A stretch of DNA of 25,068 nt from the NCBI GenBank assembly GCA_032718475.1, contig JAUCBJ010008718.1, positions 1 through 25,068 on the forward strand, written 5' to 3'. The stretch comes from Nemertoderma westbladi (taxonomy: Eukaryota > Xenacoelomorpha > Nemertodermatida > Nemertodermatidae). Both the position numbers and the translations under genes were made by a program. This document shows positions 1 to 8,985 of the stretch, one piece after another; the first letter of the stretch is position 1, and every line of letters starts with the position of its first letter. The notes beneath the pieces are model-generated. The model had not been told where the DNA came from, searched no databases, and saw nothing but the letters and a program-made list of their open reading frames with translations.

Positions 1-360
1 AGCGATGGGATGGGGGCTAGCCATGTATTGTGAGGTTAGGCTATGTGAAGATGAATATGCAATGGTTGGTGAAAAATTGCGATTTGAAAAATAGTAGAAG
101 TTACCTGATGCTAAGTGTAGACACCCGAACACCTGTAAAATAAAGGTTGGTGATTGGATGCAGTACTAGCGTCGGGGGACTAATAACGCCTCTAGCGGAA
201 TAAGCGGGAACTTGAGAAGTTACCATGGTTACGGATGAAATGCTGACATCTGATTGGTTGAAATAATAACGACCACCGCAAAAGGATGAAATGGTGGCTT
301 CTGATTGGTTGCAGTACCAGAAATGGATGGTAATGATGGGCTACGGGTGACCATGAAGCA

Positions 361-388
361 GTGTCATAGTATTGTATACTACTGACAC
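361..388. repeat. Inverted repeat (hairpin)
   Basis: GTGTCATAGTAT is followed after a 3-base loop by ATACTACTGACAC. This gives a 12-bp stem with one bulged base. It is a short imperfect palindrome with no recognised function. Confidence 0.55.
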
Positions 389-1050
389 TAAAACAAATAA
401 TTCTAATTTACCTAAGTTACTTAATACTACAAATTACGTACAATTCGGGTGAGATTACAATCTCTAAATAAACACAAAAATTTACAAAAACACAAAATAC
501 GAATTTTCAGGGTAATTTTACAAGAAGTCTACAAACCAGCCTAACAAAGGGTTAGAAATCTGGTTATTACAACGGACAGGTTACTATGGTATTTGAAAAT
601 AATAAGTAGTAGTAAATACACTGCGCTGTCCAGATAGGAAAATACCACCGCCTGACGACCTATAGCCGTATCGCTATAGGTACTACGTTATGTATCACGG
701 AGTGTTCCTACCTAGAAGTTAATATAGCTAACGTACGTGCCTATCAACCACTTTACAACACAAATATAATGCCTACACTAATTACTTTCGGAAAGTACTG
801 TACACTAAACCCTAAATTAGGTACAAGTACTTGTATAACAAATAATCAGTAGTTAAAAATACTTGAACAGCTAAAAGAACCACGGTATCTGCTGGAGTGA
901 CCGGTGCACAAAATCACCAGTCTTTACCTACGCCGAGCAGCCCGTATAGTACCGGGGTTAGTTTAACTATAACGGTATGTATAACAAACACAATTACTGT
1001 AGGAATAAACTTGGGGATATGAATGTTGCGAATAATCGCATAAACTCTGA

Positions 1051-1622
1051 ATAATAAATATTACGCTACGCGTACAGACCATTCAAACAAAATGCAGACC
1101 AAATACTGACAGACTACTATCAAGCCTAAACAAACTACGGTATATGTAGACTCCGAAATGGTTAAGTAGTATGCGTTCTAACCCAGTAGTAGGACTTATT
1201 CTTTAGATGGGGGTTTACCTTACAGCTTTTGCTGCCCCTACTTCCTAACCGTTCTTTATCGGACAGATGCTTTACACACACCGAAATTTCCTCAAACCCA
1301 ACAGCAGCCAGACAACTATCCAGCCTACAAATTATCTAAATAAATTATACGCTACCTGTACAGACTACACAAACAAAGTACAGACTAAACGATGGCAGAC
1401 TACTCTCAAGCCTAAATAAACTACAGGACATGCAGACTCCGAAATGATTAGGTAGTATGCGTTCTAACCCAGTAGTACGACTTATTCTTTAGTTGGGGGT
1501 TTACCTTACAGCTTTGGCTGCCCCTACTTCCTAACCGTTCTTTATCGGACAGGTGATCTACACACACTGCAATCCGTTCAGACTTAACAACAATCAGACA
1601 ACAGCTCAGCCTACAAATTGTC
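1051..1622. repeat. 286-bp direct tandem duplication, two copies
   Basis: About 1051-1336 is repeated at about 1337-1622. The CTCCGAAATG anchor lies at 1151 and again at 1437, a spacing of 286. The best-conserved core runs from that anchor through GGGGGTTTACCTTACAGC to TTCTTTATCGGACAG, and the flanks are more diverged. Inside the core, CAGC-TTTT-GCTG in copy 1 becomes CAGC-TTTG-GCTG in copy 2, so a small stem is kept while its loop differs. No coding potential was seen. It may be an old transposon fragment or a local duplication. Confidence 0.75.
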
Positions 1623-1760
1623 TGTACAATCTGATCAGGCTTACACGCCTTCTGTTCAATACTGGCCTACAAACAAATAAAACTTGACAGAAATAAGTAA
1701 AATCACGTTTAAAATTAAACACGACAGAACGACAGACACACCGATTGAGTTAGTGGTATG

Positions 1761-1794
1761 CTAAGCTCGCTTACTTTCGTCGCTCGCCCCACAA
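1761..1794 (-). repeat. Dispersed repeat fragment, copy 1
   Basis: On the minus strand this reads TGTGGGGCGAGCGACGAAAG and continues into TAAGCGAGCTTAG. It resembles 23532-23565 on the plus strand, TGTGGGGCGAGCCACGAAGT followed by GAGATAAGTCTTAG. Two similar GC-rich blocks in AT-rich DNA 22 kb apart suggest ends of a dispersed element. The family was not identified. Confidence 0.4.
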
Positions 1795-2267
1795 GCTTTA
1801 TTATGGCTTAATACAGGGTATAATATACAACAACTTCTAGAAGCAATTAATCATCATAATTTGTAATTGAAGGGCTATATGGGTATGGGTCTAACCCAAG
1901 TTACAAATACAAAATAATACTACATTATATTATGTTTAATTATAATAGCACCCTACCAATATAATTAACACCAGCTCGATTGGGAATATTTACATGAACA
2001 AATAAAAGCGAGTTAGTGAATATTAAACGAGAGCCTAGAAAGAAATATAGGTTATTTTTATTCATTCAAATACGTAGTTTTCTATTCAAGTCAATATGTA
2101 AGTACAGTAAGTTAATGAAAAGTACTTAATTATACTCTACAGAAGGCCCTTCATATGATACTCATAAATGTTTCCGTAATCAATCATAATACTGTACAGT
2201 GTACAGCTGTACTGACATACATAAAGTGAGATTACAGATTACAGTAGTTCCTGCAGGTCCTCTAAGT

Positions 2268-3737
2268 ATGGATTTCATTAGTATTTTTTTGATTGTAATT
2301 GCCTTCATCATTGTCCTATATTTAATTTCGAACCGACACAAGTCCGTCCGGCCTCCAACCCCCCCGGGACTGCCTATCATCGGTAATCTCATTGGTTTAT
2401 ACAACACGCGCAGCAACAGGACACTCGCGTGGTCCAGATGGTGCAAAGAACTTAATTCGGATATTATTCGTGTGCGAATTCCAGGCCCGTCGTCAGTTAT
2501 CGTCCTGAATTCGTTCCTTGTCATTAAACAAGCGTTTGTTGAAAATGGCGGACTGTTTTCTAACCGACACGATAAATACGAACTCCCTGATGGAATTATT
2601 GTATCGAGTGGTAATCTTTGGACTCACCAGCGAAAGCTGTTTATGTCTGTGTTACGACAGTTCTATCTGGGTAAAAGTAGCTTCGAGAACCGCATTGTGG
2701 AAGAGGCTGGTATGCTTAATGATTGGATTGCCAAGTTGAATGGGGTGGAATTTGATTGTTGTAAAATTGTTGGGAAGGCGGTTTCTAATGTTATTAGTAG
2801 TGTTGTTTTTCCTGAACGATTTGATTATGACGACGACGAATTTAATTGTCTTAATAATTTAGTGAATCTACAATTTCGGGTTAACCCTATTTTAGCCATA
2901 ATACCAGAATTTCTCGCTAATTTGTTCCTCAGCGATAAAACAAATCGATATACATTAAGATATAAAATGAATGAGATTTTTAAAAGAAAGATCACGGAGC
3001 ACCGCGCAACAATAGATTATAGTTCGCCTAGAGATTATATTGATTGTCACATTATAGAGGAGAAAAAATGGATAGATTTAGGGCAGACAGAAACGGCATC
3101 TTTTTTCAGGGACAAAAACCTGGTCACTTCAATAAGCGACATTTTCCTAGCTGGTTCTGAGACAACAGCTAGTTCAATGTACTGGTTCGGCCTTGTCATG
3201 GTGGCCTATCCGAATATCCAGAGGAAGTGTCAGCGAATATTAGACGAAAATATCGGAAGAGATAGACTCCCAACTCTCGAAGATTTCTCTAAGATGCCAT
3301 ATTTCGAGGCTTGTTTGTTAGAAGTTTTGCGATTTGGGGTTATTGCCCCGACACCTGTGCCTCACAAGGTTTCACACGAGTTGAAATTCAACGATTACAC
3401 CATATACCCTAGTGACTTGATTATAGCTAATTTGTGGAACGTCATGCGAGATCCTGGAATCTGGGAGAAACCCGAGGAGTTTTTTCCCCAACATTTCCTA
3501 TCGACCGATGAATCGCGTTTGATTCGGCGGGAGGAATTCATTCCGTTTGGAATCGGACCCCGCGTCTGTGCCGGGGAGCGACTCGCTAAGATGGAGTTTC
3601 GATTGTTTAGCAGTCACCTCCTCCACCGGTTCACCCTGCATCCCTCCGGTGATCTTCCGAGTCTCCACGACCCCGAACCCGGATTTACTTTACAACCAAA
3701 ACCGTATAAAATACGGGCCGTTCTCAGGGTCGATTAA
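2268..3737 (+). CDS. Cytochrome P450, CYP2 clan, single exon, 489 aa
   Basis: This encodes a microsomal haem-thiolate monooxygenase that uses electrons from cytochrome P450 reductase to insert oxygen into lipophilic substrates. The actual substrate cannot be told from sequence. In order: a hydrophobic anchor (residues about 3-21), the proline-rich hinge PPTPPGLPIIGN, the C-helix WTHQRK (118-123), the I-helix oxygen-activation motif AGSETT (295-300), ExxR as EVLR (352-355), and the haem loop FGIGPRVCAG (427-436) with ligand Cys434. The meander reads PQHF rather than PERF; this His is usual in CYP2 proteins, and with the GERLAKME segment it places the protein in clan 2 (CYP2U/CYP2-like). Length is normal and all key residues are present. 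The frame is open upstream to about 2199, but there is no ATG there; the ATG at 2268 puts the anchor at the N terminus. Most animal CYP2 genes have many introns, and this one has none in its ORF. Subfamily is uncertain. Confidence 0.95.
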   Translation: MDFISIFLIVIAFIIVLYLISNRHKSVRPPTPPGLPIIGNLIGLYNTRSNRTLAWSRWCKELNSDIIRVRIPGPSSVIVLNSFLVIKQAFVENGGLFSNRHDKYELPDGIIVSSGNLWTHQRKLFMSVLRQFYLGKSSFENRIVEEAGMLNDWIAKLNGVEFDCCKIVGKAVSNVISSVVFPERFDYDDDEFNCLNNLVNLQFRVNPILAIIPEFLANLFLSDKTNRYTLRYKMNEIFKRKITEHRATIDYSSPRDYIDCHIIEEKKWIDLGQTETASFFRDKNLVTSISDIFLAGSETTASSMYWFGLVMVAYPNIQRKCQRILDENIGRDRLPTLEDFSKMPYFEACLLEVLRFGVIAPTPVPHKVSHELKFNDYTIYPSDLIIANLWNVMRDPGIWEKPEEFFPQHFLSTDESRLIRREEFIPFGIGPRVCAGERLAKMEFRLFSSHLLHRFTLHPSGDLPSLHDPEPGFTLQPKPYKIRAVLRVD

Positions 3738-3858
3738 CTCCATTGTATTTCGGCGGCGGCTGAATTTTATACGGAACGAAATTATGTTGGCGAAATTGAA
3801 AGTGATTCGCGTAATATATTTTATAGACTTTTTTGAGGGTATTAACAAGGTAATATAG

Positions 3859-3864
3859 AATAAA
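3859..3864 (+). terminator. Poly(A) signal AATAAA of the P450 gene
   Basis: AATAAA lies 122 bases after the P450 stop codon, on the same strand, in AT-rich DNA. It is the first canonical hexamer downstream, so it is the likely polyadenylation signal. Confidence 0.6.
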
Positions 3865-4432
3865 ACAAATTGTTTGGATGAATTGCGAATGAATTTGTTA
3901 TGGGTTGACCCCCGTTTTTGGCTAGATTGACTCGCCTAAAAGTTGTACCCAAAAAATGATATAACTTATTATCCTCGATGACGCTCAGTAATTAAAATTT
4001 CTCGAGAATAGTCGAAAAAAGTACTGCTTATTTTCAAAGTAATAAATAATTTTTTATGTTCGATATTAAATTACTGTCTTTTTATCAATCATTCTTTTTA
4101 TATAAGGGGGACTTTTTTAATATGAATCTTTTTGCCAGCATTATACAGAATTATGATTTTGGCCCGACCAAACTTAACTACAAACCCCACAACTGCATTA
4201 GCCTACATGTTACATAATATCACGCTTGTAGGGAAAGCGAAAATTGCAATGAATTAGCTATTAATTGGCAAATTATATAGTTTGTTGGTGAGTCACGGAT
4301 CGCAACTACTTTGAGTGAATGACTTATTTGCATTAGATCATTATAAGTACTTTATTTATGTGCTTAATGTAACACAGTACAATATACTGTACTATAATAT
4401 CGACAGAACGCGGCCAACGCACAGTACACGTG
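3865..4432. other. AT-rich intergenic stretch
   Basis: There is no ORF of note on either strand and no RNA gene was recognised. The DNA is AT-rich with scattered GTAC-type short palindromes (for example CAGTACAATATACTGTACTA near 4375). Confidence 0.55.
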
Positions 4433-4885
4433 GGATCTAAGTTCGCTTCGCGACTTTATAGCATGATAATTACCAAAGGCTTTATAAGCATAAAGTGAGA
4501 TCTAAGTTCGTGCCTAGTTAGGATCTAAGTTCACCTAGTTAGGATCTAAGTTCACCTAGTTAGGATCTAAGTTCACCTAGTTAGGATCTAAGTTCACCTA
4601 GTTAGGATCTAAGTTCACCTAGTTAGGATCTAAGTTCACCCAGTTAGGATCTAAGTTCACCTAGTTAGGATCTAAGTTTACCTAGTTACAAGTTCACCTA
4701 GTTAGGATCTAAGTTCACCTAGTTAGGATCTAAGTTCACCTAGTTAATCTTAGTTTACCCAGATAGGATCTAAGTTCACCTAGTTAGGATCTAAGTTCAC
4801 CTAGATGGATCTAAGTTCACCCAGATAGGATCTATGTTCGTATATATAAGACCTACTATAAGTTAGCAAATATCTAAGTTCACCA
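4433..4885. repeat. 21-bp minisatellite (about 17 copies)
   Basis: The core unit contains GGATCTAAGTTCACC followed by TAGTTA, with a 21-bp period. The regular array runs from about 4497 to 4850. Diverged single copies flank it on the left (GGATCTAAGTTCG at 4433) and right (ATCTAAGTTCACC near 4870). Central copies are almost identical, while edge copies have lost bases or changed. It lies between the P450 and PIGG genes. No coding or clear splice function was seen. Confidence 0.9.
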
Positions 4886-5553
4886 AAGTCAGGCCTTGCA
4901 GTTCGTTTTACCATGTCGGGTACCGTAGCTAAAACTATTATAATCTACTGCAGTACTGTCATTACTGACATACTGATATGCAGATATGTATGACTGTATG
5001 CAGATATGATATAGCTGTATAGGGGCCCCTAAACCATTGCACGCACACTATGCACTAGGCATTTTACCTGTTACCATAGTGATGGTGCAGAAGACAGGTC
5101 TACTACAGTGTTAATAGAAAATAATATCAGAATTATTTTAATAGTTCCGTTTACATACCGTATGGTTTACTGGTTTAGGCCAAGTCTTTCTCTCAGTCTC
5201 TTATCTGTTTATATAGGGCCTATAGGTTAGGCTCACTTTTACTTGACAATTTCAGAATTTACAGTTTGTTTCCACCTTGGTACCGGTCAGCCGGTAGGCC
5301 TAGGCCTACATCCTGCATCATATTGCAGTATTGGTAGACTATTTTGTTTAACATTGACTTTTATTGTTGGATAGGCAGAGCACATAGGGCACACAGGCAC
5401 AGGGCATAGCACATAGCATACCAGCACACTGGCATATGGCATACGGGTAACTGCAACTGATGTGATATCCAATCCTGACCTGATATACATATGACATATA
5501 TCTGTATATCCTACCGCCGGTAATGAGACATAAAATTTAATAGAAGTACCGAT
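4886..5553. other. Intergenic region upstream of PIGG
   Basis: No gene was found. Short overlapping motifs recur (CAGTACTG, ATGCAGATATG, TAGGCCTA palindromes). This stretch presumably holds the PIGG promoter and 5' UTR, but no TATA box or initiator can be singled out with confidence. Confidence 0.5.
5282..5302. repeat. Dispersed 21-bp double palindrome, copy 1
   Basis: ACCGGTCAGCCGGT followed directly by AGGCCTA matches 13740-13760 exactly over 21 bases. It is two adjacent palindromes (ACCGG...CCGGT and TAGGCCTA). This copy lies about 270 bases upstream of the PIGG start codon. Confidence 0.6.
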
Positions 5554-8310
5554 ATGAATATGATATATTCACGTGATGTTGCTCTTCTAGCTGGGTTGTT
5601 CGGCTGTTATCTATTCTTTACCGGCTTTTTCCCAGTTAATTATCCGGAAGAGCGGAATTACGCTAGTGACGCAAGGGCCCCTCATAGCGGAGCGACCAGT
5701 CCTCTCTTCAGTGACCTTGGTAACGAATCACAATCTCTAGAAAATGAGTTCAAAAATTCAGCATGGAAACCCAAACGTCTCATTAATAAATTGGTTTTAA
5801 TGTTAGTGGATGGGATGAGAAGTGACGTGGTTCCTTACGCAGGCCAATTGAATTCACCAATGCCGTTTTTGTCGGAACAACTGATCTCCCCGACAACTGT
5901 CAATCTAGTGGCTGTTTCTCAGGCCCCAACAGTGACGCTACCTCGACTAAAGGCGTTGACTACAGGAGGAGTGCCCTCCTTCCTTGACGTCGTATGGCAG
6001 AACTTCGCAGATGCCTCGATATCCGTTTCTGATAATTGGGTTGATAATGTCTATCAATCTGGCTTGACCCTATCCTTTTGTGGTGATGAAACGTGGTTGT
6101 CGCTCTTCCCCACACAGTTTAAACGTTCGCTGGGCACCCAGGCGTATTTCGTACAAGATTACATCAACATCGACATCAATGTCACTGACGGAATTAAAAA
6201 CGAACTCAACAATTTTTACAACGACTGGGACGTGCTAATTGCCCATTACTCTGGGTTGGACCATATTGGTCATCTATTTGGACCTAGGAGTTCATTGGTT
6301 GAGCCAAAACTGCGCCAAATGGACCAATCCATCCGTTTGATACACCAACGATTATTCAGTGAGGCCAGCGATCTTCCCAACATGTTTATGTTGATATCAG
6401 ACCACGGAATGACGGACAGTGGTAACCACGGCGGCCCCACGCCCGAGGAAACTCTAACTCCTCTCATAGTCTTTAGTCCATCTATTAGCCAAATAATGTC
6501 TAGTGAAACTGACATCCATAGAGTCAATCAAATAGACATAGTTCCCACTATTTCCGCGCTATTCGGTGTTCCAATACCATCCGGGAATCTCGGAATAGGG
6601 ATCTCGCAGGTGCTTCGTCCTCTTCTCTCGTCGGCCAGTGATTGGATCGCTTGCATGAAGGATAACGCCGTGCAATTATCACATCTGCTCCCAAGTGGAC
6701 CGTCTATTCTAGAACCAGCTTTGTATCATTATCGTAGATTCAGGGCTGATACCAAACACACCGACATACAATATATTGAAGATGAATTCGTATCGGCCAT
6801 GAAACAAATATCGGAAGAGGCAGTAATTCGACTGTCGAATTATGATTTATTCTCTATGGTTTTGGGATTTGTTGTTTTAGTTCCATCCAGCCTTGTATTA
6901 CTTATCCCACCGAATAATCACCTACAGCTACAAGTCAATGTGTTCATTGCTTCTCTAAGTGTTGTTACCACTGCAACTATCGCATCAACAACTCCCTCCC
7001 CACTAGGTACAGTAACTATCCCCTCCATTATTTCGCATTGTTCCGTTTGTTTATTTTTATCATTCCTTATACCAGTTGTATTACGATTTCTGAGGCTTAG
7101 CAACGCGGTTAGGTTCGTCCATGTCTGTAGGTCAATGGATACAGTTAGTTGGTCTGTAGTTGTGGTTTTCGCTTTGTCTATAGGTTCCTACGGGTCTAGC
7201 AGTTTCGTAGAAGAAGAGCATCAGGTCTGGTACCACGGAATGCAGACAGTGAACCTGGCCTTGTTAATCTATGCACTTCGGACGAAATACGGGAGTAATA
7301 AAGTGAGTAAACTCCACCTGAAAGGTGTAAAGGACGTAATCAAAAGTGAGTCTTATATTCAGGGACTTTCCTATTATCTTCCAATACTTGCATTAATGGC
7401 CCTGATTAAACTGCAAAGACTAGTAAATCAAACTGGCAATAAATGGTTGAGTATTCCCGACTTAGGTGATTGGTTGCTGGACAATAACCAATCATCAATT
7501 ACCATTGTATGTATTTTATCAATCCTTGTAATTTTCTTACTTCGATTGCGTCATTGCTCGAGGACCGCAGCTCTTCTATTGGCTACTGGTCTTGTATTAG
7601 CTTACTGCTACCACGCCAGTTTAAATATTTTATGGCCGCATAAACCGACCAATGGGATTCAGCCGATAACATACGCCCGCTGTTGTTACCTAGCAACCGT
7701 TATACAACTAATTCATTGCCTAGTTACATTCAACCCTAATAGTGCAATAAACAGTCTACTAACTCTTGGATGTCTAATACAGCGCCCATACAATATGCTC
7801 TTATTGGCTATCTCTGTTATCCAATCACATTTGATTCGAAGAATATTAGGCAACTTATCATTAGCAACCAATGACTATTTAGTAACACACGTCTATATTA
7901 TAATGGGCCAGGTTTTATATTTCAGTTTAGGAATGTCCAATAGCATTGCCTGTATCGACGTCAACGCTATCTTCATTGGAGTCGACGGTGTCAGCGTATT
8001 GTTCGGGTCTATCATTTTGTTACTTCATACTAACTACGGCCTGTTGTTTTGGTATGTTGCCATGATTACGTACTTTATGGAATCTCATGTTAGTTTCCCA
8101 GATATCCATTCCTGCGTATCGCATTTATTAGGCATTCGTTTCATCTCCATGGCGATGTATTTTGCTTTTATCATCCCGTTACGTCATCACCTAATGGTTT
8201 GGACGGTATTTGCTCCTAAAATTTTATTTTTAATTATATTTCTTACTGCGGCTATTTTTCTATGGGGTTTCGTATTTATGTTACAAATATTATATTCAAT
8301 AGGTAATTAA
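5554..8310 (+). CDS. PIGG: GPI ethanolamine phosphate transferase 2 (PIG-G / GPI7), single exon, 918 aa
   Basis: This ER membrane enzyme of GPI-anchor synthesis transfers ethanolamine phosphate from phosphatidylethanolamine to the second mannose. In the family it works with the small subunit PIGF. An N-terminal signal anchor (about 7-28) precedes a lumenal alkaline-phosphatase-like domain. The metal-site motifs are LVDGMRSD (Asp86), the nucleophile region APTVTLPR (probably Thr126), CGDETW (177-181), GLDHIGH (234-240; Asp236, His240) and SDHGMTDSGNHGG (282-294; Asp283, His284, His292). NQIDIVPT followed by LFGVPIPSGNLG closes the catalytic domain. From about residue 430 the protein is a long series of hydrophobic segments. 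CGDETW and GPRSSLVEPKLRQMD point to PIGG rather than PIGN or PIGO. Length is close to the human protein (about 980 aa). The ATG at 5554 is directly followed by the anchor; a second ATG two codons later would change little. The ORF has no introns, unlike vertebrate PIGG. Whether it has 5' UTR introns cannot be seen. Confidence 0.96.
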   Translation: MNMIYSRDVALLAGLFGCYLFFTGFFPVNYPEERNYASDARAPHSGATSPLFSDLGNESQSLENEFKNSAWKPKRLINKLVLMLVDGMRSDVVPYAGQLNSPMPFLSEQLISPTTVNLVAVSQAPTVTLPRLKALTTGGVPSFLDVVWQNFADASISVSDNWVDNVYQSGLTLSFCGDETWLSLFPTQFKRSLGTQAYFVQDYINIDINVTDGIKNELNNFYNDWDVLIAHYSGLDHIGHLFGPRSSLVEPKLRQMDQSIRLIHQRLFSEASDLPNMFMLISDHGMTDSGNHGGPTPEETLTPLIVFSPSISQIMSSETDIHRVNQIDIVPTISALFGVPIPSGNLGIGISQVLRPLLSSASDWIACMKDNAVQLSHLLPSGPSILEPALYHYRRFRADTKHTDIQYIEDEFVSAMKQISEEAVIRLSNYDLFSMVLGFVVLVPSSLVLLIPPNNHLQLQVNVFIASLSVVTTATIASTTPSPLGTVTIPSIISHCSVCLFLSFLIPVVLRFLRLSNAVRFVHVCRSMDTVSWSVVVVFALSIGSYGSSSFVEEEHQVWYHGMQTVNLALLIYALRTKYGSNKVSKLHLKGVKDVIKSESYIQGLSYYLPILALMALIKLQRLVNQTGNKWLSIPDLGDWLLDNNQSSITIVCILSILVIFLLRLRHCSRTAALLLATGLVLAYCYHASLNILWPHKPTNGIQPITYARCCYLATVIQLIHCLVTFNPNSAINSLLTLGCLIQRPYNMLLLAISVIQSHLIRRILGNLSLATNDYLVTHVYIIMGQVLYFSLGMSNSIACIDVNAIFIGVDGVSVLFGSIILLLHTNYGLLFWYVAMITYFMESHVSFPDIHSCVSHLLGIRFISMAMYFAFIIPLRHHLMVWTVFAPKILFLIIFLTAAIFLWGFVFMLQILYSIGN

Positions 8311-8323
8311 ACCTACAGTTTAA

Positions 8324-8329
8324 AATAAA
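8324..8329 (+). terminator. Poly(A) signal AATAAA of PIGG
   Basis: AATAAA starts 14 bases after the PIGG stop codon. If used, the 3' UTR would be very short and would end before the poly-G tract at 8371. The palindromic signal at 8837 is a downstream alternative. Confidence 0.5.
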
Positions 8330-8370
8330 AACTTGTAATTTATAATTAATTTAATAGTGTGACGTGACAT

Positions 8371-8401
8371 GGGGGGGGGGGGGGGGGGGTGGGGGCGGGG
8401 G
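8371..8401 (+). repeat. Poly-G tract (19 G, then GGGGG and GGGGG)
   Basis: An uninterrupted run of 19 G is followed by T, five G, C and five G. Such runs can form G-quadruplexes, and their length in an assembly is often unreliable. The run lies just beyond the likely end of PIGG. Confidence 0.9.
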
Positions 8402-8553
8402 TATATATTTTGCTTGAGTTAGAAATGATTATTTAATGATAGTCAAGCAAGAAAGTGAAATGGGGGGTGGGGAGGGGCTCTATCAGAGAAGCTCAGTGCT
8501 AAAGGGTGTAATGATATGATTTTCAAAGAGAAAGTAAATGAAAGTAGAGTTTA

Positions 8554-8601
8554 GATGCGTACCGAATTACTAAACAGACGATGCGTACCGAATTACTAAA
8601 C
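8554..8601. repeat. Two-copy 26-bp tandem repeat
   Basis: Twenty-two identical bases beginning GATGCGTACCGAATTACT occur at 8554 and again at 8580, separated by AGAC. It is a simple local duplication. Confidence 0.85.
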
Positions 8602-8836
8602 CACCACAGACGTTCGAATACCACTCACGTTCTTAAATACTTATATGTCGTCTAATCCACTTGTACTGACAGACTCTTTTGAACAGGCAGTCTTTAGTTG
8701 CATATCCTATCTTTAATGCTATCTCTACTGTAGTACTTTCTAACTTTTTCCATTTCAAAACAAAACTATAATAAAATATTTATAAAGTCATACAGTTATG
8801 AACAGTTAGCACGTGAAGTCCTCTTAACTTCCACTG

Positions 8837-8852
8837 AATAAAAGCTTTTATT
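8837..8852. terminator. Palindromic bidirectional poly(A) signal
   Basis: AATAAAAGCTTTTATT is a perfect 16-base palindrome, so it offers AATAAA on both strands. It sits between the convergent PIGG (+) and SANBR (-) genes. It could serve as a shared polyadenylation signal; this is inference from sequence and position only. Confidence 0.4.
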
Positions 8853-8985
8853 GTTGTATTTGCTGTGCATAGAAATAATTCGCATAGTTAATAGTTGCTG
8901 AAGTATTCTTTACAGTTTATTATTCTTACATGATTAAAACTAAACCATAATCATTATTGATCAACCATAACATAAATAATATTCC

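Larger units (their letters stand above)
1..2267. other. Noncoding 5' flank of the window
   Basis: I see no convincing gene in this stretch: stops are frequent in all frames and the composition is AT-rich. The first 330 bases carry three GATTGG motifs (inverted CCAAT boxes) near 153, 251 and 312. The last two sit in imperfect copies of a GGATGAAATG...CTGATTGGTTG block, which could be part of a promoter, but no gene start follows. The rest contains the hairpin, the 286-bp duplication and a dispersed-repeat fragment that are listed separately. The final 200 bases should hold the promoter and 5' UTR of the P450 gene. Confidence 0.6.
8402..8985. other. Convergent 3' flank between PIGG and SANBR
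   Basis: There is no clear gene. A 26-bp period duplication of GATGCGTACCGAATTACTAA occurs at 8554 and 8580. On the minus strand, TACTTCAG and CTATGCACAG near 8870-8910 look like 3' splice sites followed by short open frames. A small terminal SANBR exon is therefore possible but not supported by any recognisable peptide. Confidence 0.4.
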
